A stretch of 64,000 nucleotides of DNA from Ischnura elegans (GCF_921293095.1 NC_060252.1:44454881-44518880), one strand, 5' to 3'. Numbered from the stretch's first letter, positions 1 through 9,989 are shown. Translations and numbers: made by a program. The notes: generated by a model not told the origin, from the letters alone.

Positions 1-2024
1 CGAGCCACTATTCCACGGTTTGGTAATTCGTATATGTTTTCCGTCAAGTGCACCTACACAGTTTGGAAAATTTGTGATTGAGTGAAAGTCTTCTGCAATA
101 CACTTCCACTTTTCGGTACTTATATCAGGGATACATTCGTTCTTCATTGTTGCCCATATTTCTCTTGTCACTTCTCTTACGATTTTTCCCACAGTTGTTT
201 GTCCCAAGCGATAGTAAATATGAAGTTGAGTCATTGTGATTCCACTTCCCAAGTAACTGAAAAAGAATCAAAGAATTAAAATTTAAATTATTTAACGTAC
301 ATTCATAATTTAACCGTCGAGAGGGGCGCGCATGATATTTTTACACGACTGGGCGCATGGCGTACTTTGTCCGCAATATATGCATTTATATGATAACACT
401 CGATTTTTGTTGAAATTTACCTTTATTTGTGGAAATTAGTCCAAGCTTAAACATTTATAGGCGATAAATATATAAAGGTACACAGGTGGATCATGACCAG
501 TCGCGCGGCGTAATTTATACGCCGCGGGTTTAGGCTCTTCTTGCTGATCTAGAAAAATTTGCTACAATACTTAGTGCTTTAAAAAATCACGCTATAGACA
601 GTCAAAATGATATGTAATAATACACAAGGCCATTCAAGAAAACAAAGCGCGAGGTACAAGGCCGGTCGCGCGGCGTACATTGTACGCCACGGGTGTTGGT
701 TCCTATTGCCGATATAAAAATTAATTAGCTACAATACTTAGAGCTTTGAAAACTCGGACTATTGACAGTCAAAATGCATTGTAAGAACGCACGAGGCCAT
801 TCTAGCTCAGAATATACGTACAATGTTGAAATCCTTGGTTTTCGAAGATTGGCGTACTTTATACGCCAGCGCGCCCGCTCGAGGGTTAAGTAGGATGTAT
901 ATTCTGCAATTTCACATATATATTTACTTTCAGGAAGAATACTTCAAAGGAAGTGGAAGAGTTTACGTGACTGCTTCTCGAGGGAAGTGTCGAGGCTTAA
1001 GACTACGAAAAGTGGATCAGCTGCGGGACGTAAAACAGGTTATGTTTACTTTCAACAGCTTTCATTTTTGGGACAAATAATAAATAAGAAACCGACATGC
1101 AGTAGCATGGGAACTCATGAGCAAGTAGACGGTGCACATGTGCAACCCACTGAAGATCCTTCCCAGCCAACTCCAAAAACATCTTATGTTGGTAAGAGGA
1201 AGAGAGCAGAACATACAAATGAACTGGAGGAGATGGTGAACATTTTAAAGACTGGCCTTCAGAGTCGCCAAGAGAGAGAGGAAAAATTGGAGGATGATAG
1301 TGATCGAATGTTTTTGTTGTCTTTACTGCAACCGTTGAAGGAAATTCCAAAGAATAACAGGTTATCCATTAAAATGGAGTTAATGCGTGTCCTTGAAACA
1401 GCGCGTTTGACGCAGAATCCTACTGTGGTGCCAGCAACATATCAGCAACAAACAACGTCTGGAAACATTTGTCCGCAACAACCAACGGCAGGTCCTTCAG
1501 GACTGCAGCAAACAACTTCTCAGAGGTTCCAACCACTTCAGAACCAAATGGACCAGCAAAGAAGTGTACTTTCACCTCATTCAGACAGTGACTTTTCAAA
1601 TGAATCAACTTATGAATTTACCACTTTGTATTAAAAATACACCACTGTTACTACCCATATTTCTGATACATTGTATTAAACTATGATTTTTTTGATTGTG
1701 TATTTTTGTTTTGTTTTTTACTTACCTCAACGTTACAAGCAACTTCTGTTCTGGCGGTATACAATCTCGGAATCTGGTTGTGGTTCCTGTAATCTTTTCT
1801 TTCAATCTTGTGAGTAGTTCGTCATAGGTACCAACAGTCATTCTTGCATATGTGTAAAATTTATCCGGGTTGTTTCTGAGGTCCACATAATGAGTAAAAA
1901 ACACTCCTCTTGAACTGCGATCGCGTAAAAACGGGTGTATCCAGTATTTTCTCCTGTATTTTTTCCTTTTATTCCGCAAGTAAACAAACATAAAAGCGAA
2001 CCCACAAGCTTCTTCCACATCCAT
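1..2024 (-). CDS. Harbinger transposase (exons 2024..1726 and 256..<1, partial)
   Basis: This is a DDE nuclease that cuts and pastes Harbinger DNA. Exon 1 starts at ATG 2024 and reads MDVEEACGFAF, then the N-terminal block of the family (YWIHPFLRDR, GVFFTHYVDLR, PDKFYTYARM, DCIPPEQKLLVTL). It ends at 1726 on a GTAAGT donor. The acceptor is TTTTTCAG with exon 2 starting at 256; the 299-nt exon leaves two bases and joins in frame to give SYLGSGITMTQLHIYYRLG. Exon 2 continues through VREVTREIWATM to NFPNCVGALDGKH, which carries the first catalytic Asp. The remaining catalytic residues are off the window. No stop is seen in the visible frame. The intron (257-1725) holds an antisense gene and a MITE. 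Confidence 0.85.
314..885. mobile_element. piggyBac-type MITE (non-autonomous)
   Basis: A 572-bp element flanked by TTAA on both sides (310-313 and 886-889). The termini are inverted: CCGTCGAGAGGGGCGCGC at the left, and CCCTCGAGCGGGCGCGC on the minus strand at the right. No coding capacity is visible. Palindromes of the form GGCGTA-N5-TACGCC lie at 507-523, 672-688 and 851-867, with a degraded one at 359-374. The interior is a direct duplication with a period of about 165 bp (roughly 500-664 and 665-830). It interrupts the intron in front of the MADF/BESS exon. Confidence 0.85.
934..1634 (+). CDS. MADF/BESS-domain protein of the Harbinger element (3' exon)
   Basis: Harbingers carry a second protein (Myb/SANT- or MADF-like) that binds the element DNA and helps import the transposase. 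After an acceptor at 933 (TTTACTTTCAG) the frame reads RKWKSLRDCFSREV and later YVYFQQLSFL, the C-terminal half of a MADF domain. A BESS motif follows (FLLSLLQPLKEIP, then KNNRLSIKMELMRVLE), then a Gln-rich tail to the stop at 1632-1634. The first half of the MADF domain must lie on an upstream exon; none is visible between 256 and 933, where a MITE occupies the putative intron. The gene lies wholly inside the intron of the opposite-strand transposase. Confidence 0.7.
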
Positions 2025-2170
2025 CACGGTCAATAGAAAACCATGAACTGAGTAAGCGTGGTGGCTGATGAAGTGGCTCGCCACACGAGGTTACTCGCCA
2101 CCAAACGCGCTTCCAAAGAAGCGCTTCCATGGTGGCGCCACTTTGGTGGCCTAGTGTGCAAAGGCCCTTA

Positions 2171-2310
2171 AGTGATGTCTGTGCCCCAGCTTCACCAGAG
2201 CAGCAAGTGTTGTCTGTGCCCCAGCTTCTCCAGGGCAATATGTATGTGATGTCTGTGCCCCAGCTTCACCAGGGCAACATGTTAGTGAGGTCTGCGTCAT
2301 TGAGCCTGTG
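2171..2310 (+). repeat. Tandem coding repeat in the P-like transposase linker
   Basis: Three to four copies of a unit of roughly 36-48 bp (core TCTGTGCCCCAGCTTC) encode VCAPASPGQ-like repeats between the missing THAP domain and the coiled coil. The first copy is in a different frame from the later ones, so either a frameshift occurred here or the array expanded out of phase. Confidence 0.7.
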
Positions 2311-4449
2311 CAGCCTGTTACTTGGTGTCATGGGGTTGACTGCTGCAAGGAAGTTCATAAACTGCGAGTGGAACTGGAGAGGATGACAAAGCTTTACCAG
2401 AGTGCCAGGAGAAAGATTAAGGTGTTGCAGCAAGCGAAGAGGAGACATGGGAAGGCCAATAAGAAATTGGCCAATCTTGTGGGCGACCTGGAGAAGAAAA
2501 ATTTGATGGATGCCAGTGGCCTTGGCATCCTGAAGAACATTCCGGGCTCATGCAGATTTTTAATGCAGAGGCTCATATTAAGTGGAGAGGAAAGGGCACT
2601 CCCCCAAAAGTATAAGGCAGAACTGAGAGCTTTTGCGCTAACTCTCCATTTCTATTCGCCCAAGGCATATTGTTACGTAAGGGAGCACTTTAATACATGC
2701 TTGCCTCACCCAAGGACCATATCTAAGTGGTATGGTAGAGTCCATGGGAATCCTGGGATATCCTTGGAGGCTCTCAGCACATTGAAAAGCAGGGCAGATA
2801 GTTGTACATATAAAATTATTGTAAATATTGTTATTGACGAAATGGCCATAAGACAGCATGTGGAGTGGGATGGCCACAGGTATCATGGCTACGTGGACTT
2901 CGGTCATGACTTTAATTGTGATAGTATGCCTATTGCAAAGGAGGTGTTTGTTGTAATGGCTGTGGGGATAAACGACAAGTGGAAACTGCCTGTGGCCTAC
3001 TACTTCACTAATGGTGTCTCTGGGGAACAGCGGGCAAATATTGTCAGTCAGGTGCTGACAGAAATTCATCAAACTGGAATGAATGTTAGTTCCCTTACTT
3101 TCGATGGGGCAGCATCGAATGTAACAATGGCTAATATACTGGGTTGTCGCTTCACCCCTGGAGATATGATTACATATTTCCAGCATCCGGTTACCAGGAG
3201 CCCAGTTTATGTTTTTCTTGACCCATGTCATATGTTAAAGTTGGTGAGAAACACTTTGGGGGATAAGAGACTGCTCCGGGATGGTGATGAAGGGGGAATA
3301 GACTGGAAGTTTTTAGAGGCGTTAAAAAATCTTCAGGACATGGAGGGTGTTCACCTGGGCAATAAATTGAGGGCTGCCCACATGGACTGGAGGAGGCAGA
3401 AGATGAAGGTGCGACTGGCAGCACAAGTCCTAAGTGACTCAGTGGCCGACGCCCTTGCATTTTGTGAAGAATTGGACCTTCCAGATTTTCAAGGATCTGC
3501 ACCTCTCTGTTCCTTCCTTAAAATTTTTAACCGCCTATTTGATGTACTAAATTCCAGGAATGTACTGCAAAAGGGATGGAAAAAACCAATTCACCGGGGA
3601 AATATTGAAGAGTAGTAGTAGTAGTATTTGGATTTAGGGTGCGTCGACGGCAAGGTCATTTTGCACCACTACTGTGCTATTTAATTACAAAAGTTATGTA
3701 TAAAGTAATCTACTGCATCTGATGTCTTCGTTGAAAGTGTACATAATTAGACTTTATTAAAAATGTTTATTTCTCTGAGAAACCGAAATGTACAGATTAA
3801 GTTGGTAGGGTAGTCTCCTAAAAGGGTTTTTAGGTCTCCCCCTAGATTATTTCGTCTTCGCGCTTCGCGGTACTTAACACAATCTAGCATGATGTGTCTA
3901 CTACTTAACCCTCCGCTACTCGCGTGGCGTCTGCTGGACGCCAACCAATATGTTTTTGTTTTTCTTCGGCCAAAGTGTGCGTATAATAGTTTCTCCTTCT
4001 AGGTACCTTACTCTTTTCGAATTGTCTGCCATTCAGTTAAATCATATCAGATAAATTTATAGCAGGGTGCCAGGCAAGGGTTTTTGAAATGTATTTGAGT
4101 CTGTCAGACGCCACGCGACTAGATTCGTTACAATTTAATAAATATTTTATTTTCAATCAATGCTCATTTCTTATATTTTATAATTGTTATTTAATGCTAT
4201 TATTAATTATGATTATCTTTAATTTGTTGTAAATAAAAATGCAATTTTTTTCTCTTATTTATTTATGTGGTTTAAGCTCGCGTTTTTGTTTACTGCGGGA
4301 ATATATCAAGGAATTACTGCTCTCGATTTCACCGGAGACAATCATTCGAAGGTCGTATTTCAGCCACCCATCCATTGTGGGTTTTTTGTGTGCAACTTAA
4401 TTGCACAGCAATTGATTGCAATCTGGGGAGCGGCACGCCACGGCCTGCT

Positions 4450-4775
4450 GTTTCGGCATATGCCCAGCTGCTTTTTTTTCTATCCGCGTAGGTCCAACGC
4501 TTGTCTTTTCGTCGAGTCTCAATTATAACGTATCTTACCCTAGTCTATTCAGCACTGTGGATAGGCGCCGCGTCGCGAAACCATATCGGTGACGACTTTG
4601 CTTTCTTTTGAATTCGGCATATGCCCTGCTAATTTGTTTTCTATCTGCGTAGGTCCAACGCTTGCCTTTTCGTCGAGTCTCAATTTTAACGTATCTTATC
4701 AATGTCTATTCAGCACAGTGTGATAGACGCCGCCTCTAAAACCATTTCGGTGACGACTTTGTTTTCTTTTCAATC
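4450..4775 (+). repeat. Direct duplication (about 165 bp) in the piggyBac promoter region
   Basis: Two diverged copies share CGTAGGTCCAACGCTTG, CGTCGAGTCTCAATT, ACGTATCTTA, GTCTATTCAGCAC and CGGTGACGACTTTG. They lie just upstream of the TATA box and may be a duplicated enhancer or transposase-binding block. Confidence 0.8.
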
Positions 4776-4938
4776 TGCAACCTTAGAGAAACTCTCCAAC
4801 ATATCTATGACAAGTTATCTTTTTCTTATCTATTTCTCGCAGCCGCAGAGATGCCACGTCGGGTCCCCACATATTGCGCTAATTTACTAACTTGTTTTCT
4901 TTTGGATATACAAATGTGCAACTCTTGTAGTTCCTCCG

Positions 4939-4946
4939 TATAAATA
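4939..4946 (+). promoter_or_regulatory. TATA box of the piggyBac transposase gene, with 5' UTR intron 5119-5231
   Basis: TATAAATA lies about 30 bp before an initiator-like TCATTC (near 4970). A GTAAGT donor at 5119 and an AG acceptor at 5230-5231 define a 113-bp intron in the leader. Confidence 0.65.
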
Positions 4947-5231
4947 CCCAAGTATCCCGCTATCGACCACTCATTCTTTGTCCGTTGGTGTATTGGTGCG
5001 TCAGAAAGGAACTTGTGACTGCAAGGAGCCCCTGAATTTTATCAGTAAAACGTGCGAGTAATTCCAGAGTGGTGCAGTGGAACAAGCTACACTTCATAGT
5101 GTTTCATTGTTCGAAAGTGTAAGTTTTATATTCCTTTATATTTATGCATATACATTTATGAAATTAATCACGCTGTAGATGGTTGTTCCCTATTATGATG
5201 TATCTCTTCTGGATTTACTTACGTCCCTTAG

Positions 5232-7046
5232 ATGGAGAGAAAAAAACAGCTAAACCTAATGCGTGAGGAAGATCGTAGCTATCTGCAGCGTCTTCTGATG
5301 GAATCATCAGATTCAGAATTGTCTGCAGTAGATGATGAGAGCGAAGGTGAAGAAGATTCCTTGAAGGAACAATTGCAAAACACGGATACGGAGCAAGAAA
5401 TTACTAGTGAGGAAGAAAGTGACCGAGAGGATGAAGAATCAGGTAAAGAATTTGTTTTTGGGAAAGACAAAACTACGAAGTGGGCTTTGCAAATACCAGT
5501 GGTGACTGTAAGGACTCGTCGTCATAATATTGTAAACCTGAATTCACGTGTGAAAGAAAGTGCTACAACCGCTAAGACTGTACTCGAGTGTTGGAGATGT
5601 TTTTTTACCGACAGTCTGCTTGCTATTATTTTGGAAAACACTAATAAATTCATTGAATCCCAAAAAGATCGTTACGATAGGGAAAGAGATTGTAAATTTA
5701 CCGATTTGAGTGAACTGAAAGCTTTCTTTGGATTACTGTATATGGCAGGTTTCCTTAGAAATAGTAAGCTAAATACAAGTGATTTGTGGTCTACAGATGG
5801 AACTGGTGTTGAATTTTTTCGATTGGTGATGTCTCGTAAGCGCTTCCACTTTATTTTACAAAGCCTTCGGTTTGATGACAAAGCAACTAGAAGCGATAGG
5901 AAGCTATTAGATAAGCTTGCACCTGTTAGAGAGGTTTTTGATATATTTGTTCAAAATTGCCGTGAAAGTTATTCTTTGGGAGAATACGTAACTATTGATG
6001 AAATGCTATCAAAATTCAGAGGAAGATGTGCATTTAGGCAATACATCCCGAGTAAACCAGGAAAATATGGAATTAAGATATTTTCTCTAGCAGATTCTAA
6101 AACATTTTACACAGGGAACTTAGAAGTATACGTTGGGAAGCAGCCGGAAGGCCCATTTTACGTTAGTAACAGTGCCAATGATGTTGTAAAAAGGTTGGTT
6201 AGACCGATTGCTCACAGTGGTCGCAATATAACCGCCGATAATTGGTTTACCAGTTATGAGCTAGTTTTAGACCTACTCAAAGCTAACCTTACGTATGTAG
6301 GAACAGTAAGGAAGAATAAACGGCAGCTTCCACCCAGTTTTACATCCCCTGTCGGTCGAGAACCATTTACAACTCGTTTTGGATTTGATAGGCATTGCAC
6401 ATTGGTATCATACATACCAAAGCCACGAAAAAATGTAATTTTAATATCTTCAATGCATCATGATTCCACAATCGATGAAACAACAGGGAATTCGAATAAG
6501 CCAGAGATCGTGACATTTTACAATGCAACTAAATCTGGCGTTGATGTAGTTGATAAATTATGCGCGACTTACTCAGTAGCAAGAAACACCAAAAGGTGGC
6601 CGATGACTATATTTTATACCATGCTCAATGTGGCAGCAATAAATGCTCAGGTTATTTACCTTGTAAACAACAAAGAGAGTTCTCATGCAATTTTGAAAAG
6701 AAGGCATTTTATCAAAGTCCTTGCGCAAGAACTAACTAAAGAGCACCTGCAAAAACGTAGTCACGTGGTAAATTTACCGAGGGAATTGAGAAAAAGAACT
6801 TTAGCCATTAGTGAGAAAGACAAAGAAACTGAACATAATGAGTCAAGTACTTGCAGTTCCAAAAGTATTCGTAGGAAATCGGAGGAAAAAACGAAGGAGA
6901 AAAAAGAGAATTCTAGAAAGAGATGTTACATTTGCGACAGAAAAAAAAATCGAATGACAAAATATAGGTGCATTTCCTGTGATCATTATATATGTTTAGA
7001 GCATTCTGAATACGTTTGTATTGTTTGCAAGGATAAAAATATGTAA
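5232..7046 (+). CDS. piggyBac transposase, full-length open frame
   Basis: A 604-residue DDE transposase that excises and inserts the element at TTAA. It has an acidic Ser-rich N-terminus and the DDE_Tnp_1_7 core with TIDEMLSKFRG (Asp 256), ITADNWFTSYEL (Asp 336) and SGVDVVDKL (Asp 438). The C-terminus is basic, followed by a cysteine-rich domain (CYICDRKK, YRCISCDHYICLEH, CIVCK) that binds the inverted repeats in this family. Length matches active piggyBacs (about 590-600 residues). The ATG lies immediately after a splice acceptor (CCCTTAG, AG at 5230-5231), so the upstream exon is non-coding. No stop or frameshift is seen. It is probably competent, but activity is not shown by sequence alone. 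Confidence 0.95.
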   Translation: MERKKQLNLMREEDRSYLQRLLMESSDSELSAVDDESEGEEDSLKEQLQNTDTEQEITSEEESDREDEESGKEFVFGKDKTTKWALQIPVVTVRTRRHNIVNLNSRVKESATTAKTVLECWRCFFTDSLLAIILENTNKFIESQKDRYDRERDCKFTDLSELKAFFGLLYMAGFLRNSKLNTSDLWSTDGTGVEFFRLVMSRKRFHFILQSLRFDDKATRSDRKLLDKLAPVREVFDIFVQNCRESYSLGEYVTIDEMLSKFRGRCAFRQYIPSKPGKYGIKIFSLADSKTFYTGNLEVYVGKQPEGPFYVSNSANDVVKRLVRPIAHSGRNITADNWFTSYELVLDLLKANLTYVGTVRKNKRQLPPSFTSPVGREPFTTRFGFDRHCTLVSYIPKPRKNVILISSMHHDSTIDETTGNSNKPEIVTFYNATKSGVDVVDKLCATYSVARNTKRWPMTIFYTMLNVAAINAQVIYLVNNKESSHAILKRRHFIKVLAQELTKEHLQKRSHVVNLPRELRKRTLAISEKDKETEHNESSTCSSKSIRRKSEEKTKEKKENSRKRCYICDRKKNRMTKYRCISCDHYICLEHSEYVCIVCKDKNM

Positions 7047-8579
7047 TTGTTGCTGTGATGTGGTTTAATTGAGAGCAATGTATCAAAAATGTGCTTAGTT
7101 ACTAAAAGATGGTTAAAATGTCTTAAATAAGTTAAAAACTATTGTATTTACAATGTTATAACTTGTAAAGGAGCAAATAAATAACATAAAAGTAGTGTGT
7201 TGCATTTAATTTTAATATTAACTATTATATTATAATGTACACTATTGGCGTCTAGCAGACGCCACGCGAGCATATTTGTCCCAAAATTTGACGCGAGTGC
7301 GGAAGGGTTAATGGACATTTACAATCCCCACATTGGGGAGGTTCCTTCTCTTCAGTAAAGAGATACGCATGGGTCAGGGGGCTGTGCCCTATCCTCAATC
7401 GTGTAAGTACTACTTCCTCTCTCCGATTACTACGAGCTGAGGAGGGCCACGCTGCTACCATGTCCTTGATGCCACGGAGCTTGTTATTATTTAGAATCCT
7501 CCATGACTCCCTCCATTTTCCAAATACCACGTTTCTTAGAGATGCTCGTAAGTCCCCGTGGGGGAGTATTGAAGAGGTGTCGGAATTTTTCGGTGAAGCG
7601 AAAGAGTACATACTAAAACTGAGAGATGCAACTGGTCAGTTAGTGGTACAGTCCAATAGGAAACTGGGTTTCCTTGGTTTCCTTGTGTGCATATCAAGTA
7701 CTCTTGGGCTGTATCAATCATTACTGAAGGAGGGCAGTAATGAGGTACGTTTTCTCCCAACGTACAGAATCAGCCAAGACCACTTGGAAATATTCTTCTC
7801 CAGCATAAGGTCGCAAGGTGGCTTCAATAACAACCCCACTGCGAGACAGTTTCGAGCGGCTTATAAAAAACTGATAATACCTTGCCAAGTAGTTGGAAAT
7901 GCAAGAGGCAACTGCATTCCCATTCAAAATATCCCTATTTTATATACAAGCAGTACTTCTGGCAATAGCTCCATAATAACCATCAATGACTCTACGGACA
8001 TATTTGACATAAACATAGATGATCCTACTCCCATCGATCACTCCCACCTTACTATGCCCCACCCTGTGGAGCTTACTGAAGTATCAGAAAGTGTTGTGGG
8101 GTATATAGCTGGATTTGTGGCAAGGAAATTGATGCGAACCTTGAAGTGTTCCATTTGCAGGCCACTTTTAACTAGCGAGAATACATCAAGCAAGTTATTA
8201 AACAAGAAGAACAGAGGAGGGTTAACACATCCATCATCTGATGTCTTCAAAATATGCAGAATTTGTGAAAAAATTGTGAGAGTGGCAATTAAAATAGGAA
8301 ACCCAAAATTATTGCCTTTAGTTATACGTGCGCAAGAAATCTGTGGAAATAGTAACATATTCCCAAATTTAATTGATCATTCCCTTAACCAGCATCCAGA
8401 TGAAAATCATCAAATCCATCTCGTGAGGGCTGTATCTATTGCTTATTGCCAAATAAGGTAGACACACCATGCCAAATGTGTAACTGAGACTCTACAGACG
8501 AACAAAGTCAGGCAAATTTTCACAAAACTTATACAGTTTAGAGGACAGTAAATTAATTTGTGGAGTAATTGATGAGCAC

Positions 8580-9372
8580 ATATAGTTTATTTATATCGTG
8601 TGCCTCCTTCTGTTCACCCAAGGCTGCCCCCCTTTGAGTGAATGTACTTTATTGTGGACTCTTTGATGAGCGAACACTTGTGTATTTATATCTTGTGCCT
8701 CCTTCTGTTCACTCAAGGCTGCCCCCTTCGTGTGAATGTACTTTATTGAGGACTCTTTGATGAGCGAACACTGTGTATTTATATCGTGCGCCTCCTTCTG
8801 TTCACCGAAGGCTGCCCCCCTTTGAGTGAATGTACTTTATTGTGGACTCTTTGATGAGCGAACAATGTGTATTTATATCGTGTGCCTCCTCCTGTTCACC
8901 GAAGGCTGCCCCCCTTTGAGTGAATGTACTTTATTGAGGACTCTTTGATGAGCGAACACTGTGTATTTATATCGTGCGCCTCCTTCTGTTCACCGAAGGC
9001 TGCCCCCCTTTGAGTGAATGTACTTTATTGTGGACTCTTTGATGAGCGAACAATGTGTATTTATATCGTGTGCCTCCTTCTGTTCACCGAAGGCTGCCCC
9101 CCTTTGAGTGAATGTACTTTATTGAGGACTCTTTGATGAGCGAACACTGTGTATTTATATCGTGCGCCTCCTTCTGTTCACCGAAGGCTGCCCCCCTTTG
9201 AGTGAATGTACTTTATTGTGGACTCTTTGATGAGCGAACAATGTGTATTTATATCGTGTGCCTCCTTCTGTTCACCGAAGGCTGCCCCCCTTTGAGTGAA
9301 TGTACTTTATTGAGGACTCTTTGATGAGCGAACACTGTGTATTTATATCTTGTGCGTCCTTCTGTTCATGCT
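8580..9372 (+). repeat. 94-bp minisatellite with 188-bp higher-order repeat
   Basis: About 8.5 copies of a unit containing GCCTCCTTCTGTTCACC, GAGTGAATGTACTTTATTG and CTCTTTGATGAGCGAACA. The GCCTCC anchors fall near 8602, 8697, 8790, 8884, 8978, 9072, 9166, 9260 and 9354. From 8697 two variants alternate strictly: TTGAGG with AACACTG, and TTGTGG with AACAATG. The array follows the P-like transposase stop directly. Short frames across it are not genes. Confidence 0.95.
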
Positions 9373-9377
9373 CCTTT

Positions 9378-9915
9378 GATGCTGGTAATGACATTGAAGA
9401 ATTAGTTGCCTGCTGTCTACCTGAAGTCATCTGTATATCTATTGGGTCCACCATCTTTTTTGAGGAGAATGTTGCAAAAATCACCTTCTTTGATCTGAAA
9501 ATTGCACACTAAAAGAACTTTCAACTACTCGTGAAATGTAAGTTTATCATATCCTTTTCTGGAAATATGCAGCTGCTATTCTTGTCGTTTATTTAAATGA
9601 TTTTGATCCTCTTGTACAACCTGCAGGATTTAACATGAACCTGTTCCTTAAGTTCTTGATGCTGGTAATGACATTGAAGAATTAGTTGCCTGCTGTCTAC
9701 CAGAAATCATCTGTAACCATTGGGTCCATCATCTTTTTGGAGGAGAATGTTGCAAAAATCACCTTCTTTGATCTGAAAGAACTTTCAACTACTCGTGAAA
9801 TGTTTGTCTTTTGTATCCTAATAATGAAATATGTACCTACTATTCGTGTCATAAACTTAAATGATATTTACTCCTCTTTAACACCCTGCAGGATTTAACA
9901 CGAACCTGGAGCTGG
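9378..9915 (+). repeat. 280-bp direct duplication with exon-like blocks
   Basis: Copy A (9378-9657) and copy B (from 9658) share a block encoding DAGNDIEELVACCLPE and ENVAKITFFDLK, then ELSTTREM. Each ends in a CCTGCAG followed by GATTTAACA. The open blocks flanked by splice-like signals look like a duplicated exon plus intron of a gene I do not recognise; the reading frame is broken in both copies. Confidence 0.6.
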
Positions 9916-9989
9916 TTATCATTGATGTTTGCAAAAATTATGTGATTTCTGACATCTTGAATGCAATCCATTGTATTTAGTTCCTTCTT

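Larger units (their letters stand above)
1..2167 (-). mobile_element. PIF/Harbinger DNA transposon, right-hand part (left end outside window)
   Basis: The element encodes a Harbinger transposase on the minus strand and a MADF/BESS protein on the plus strand, the usual two-protein set of this superfamily. Its outer end is at 2167, where the minus strand begins GGGCCTTTGCACAC, next to a TTA (2168-2170) that fits the 3-bp TTA/TAA target duplication of Harbingers. The other end lies left of position 1, so the duplication cannot be confirmed here. The sequence beyond 2170 belongs to a P-like transposase gene that seems to start abruptly without its THAP domain, so this element probably landed inside that gene. 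A MITE at 314-885 sits within it. Confidence 0.8.
3909..7307 (+). mobile_element. piggyBac transposon, structurally complete
   Basis: 3399 bp bounded by TTAA (3905-3908 and 7308-7311). The left terminus starts CCCTCCGCTACTCGCGT and the right terminus on the minus strand CCCTTCCGCACTCGCGT, nearly identical. A hairpin motif GGCGTCTGCTGGACGCC lies at 3926-3942, a matching one (GGCGTCTAGCAGACGCC) at 7247-7263, and a partial copy at 4099-4112. The element contains a TATA box, a 5' UTR intron and one long transposase frame. Near-identical ends, a clean target duplication and an open frame suggest a young copy. Confidence 0.95.
3613..7566 (-). mobile_element. 5'-truncated non-LTR retrotransposon (LINE), split by piggyBac
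   Basis: On the minus strand, 7566-7312 encodes the C-terminal region of a LINE ORF2 (LRNVVFGKWRESWRIL, RREEVVLTRLRIGHS, PLTHAYLF, CGDCKCPL). The frame continues at 3908-3747 (HIMLDCVKYREARR, FLREINIFNKV, stop), followed by a short 3' UTR and a (TAC)n-like tail at 3613-3625. Deleting the piggyBac and one TTAA restores an unbroken frame across the junction. A 10-bp duplication (TATTGAAGAG) flanks the LINE inside the P-like transposase. About 550 bp of LINE remain, consistent with 5' truncation at integration. The clade is Jockey- or I-like by the C-x2-C and H-x4-C pattern; I cannot assign it more precisely. Confidence 0.85.
2308..8461 (+). pseudogene. P-element/THAP9-like transposase, interrupted
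   Basis: Segment 2308-3612 is open for 435 codons. It starts with a coiled-coil-like basic region (VHKLRVELERM, KANKKLANLVGDLE), then the RNase H-like core with VIDEMAIRQ (Asp near residue 177) and TFDGAASN (Asp near residue 266), then LDPCHMLKLVRN. Segment 7577-8461 resumes in the same frame (VSEFFGEAKEYI), with FLPTYRISQDHLE, GYIAGFVARKLM and CSICRPLL typical of the P/THAP9 C-terminus. Removing the LINE and one copy of its target duplication joins NIEE to VSEFF exactly. A TAG at 8459-8461 precedes 29 further open codons (HHAKCVTETL, FTKLIQFRGQ) ending at TAA 8549-8551, which look like the ancestral C-terminus. The true start is uncertain: 2308 is only a GTG in an open frame. Confidence 0.85.
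2171..8551 (+). mobile_element. P-element/THAP9-like transposon remnant, split by later insertions
   Basis: Two blocks (2171-3612 and 7567-8551) encode one P-type transposase. They are separated by a LINE plus piggyBac insertion with a 10-bp target duplication (TATTGAAGAG at 3603-3612 and 7567-7576). The left border is the Harbinger end at 2167. The THAP DNA-binding domain expected upstream is not in the window. I could not identify the P terminal inverted repeat on the right; the minisatellite from about 8580 may be part of this element's 3' region. Confidence 0.75.

Noticed and set aside
8580-9372. CRISPR-like array
   Set aside because: Units are contiguous 94-bp tandem repeats without unique spacers, and the window is eukaryotic.
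9272-9512. Opposed frames across the minisatellite end
   Set aside because: Repeat read-through, no conserved content.
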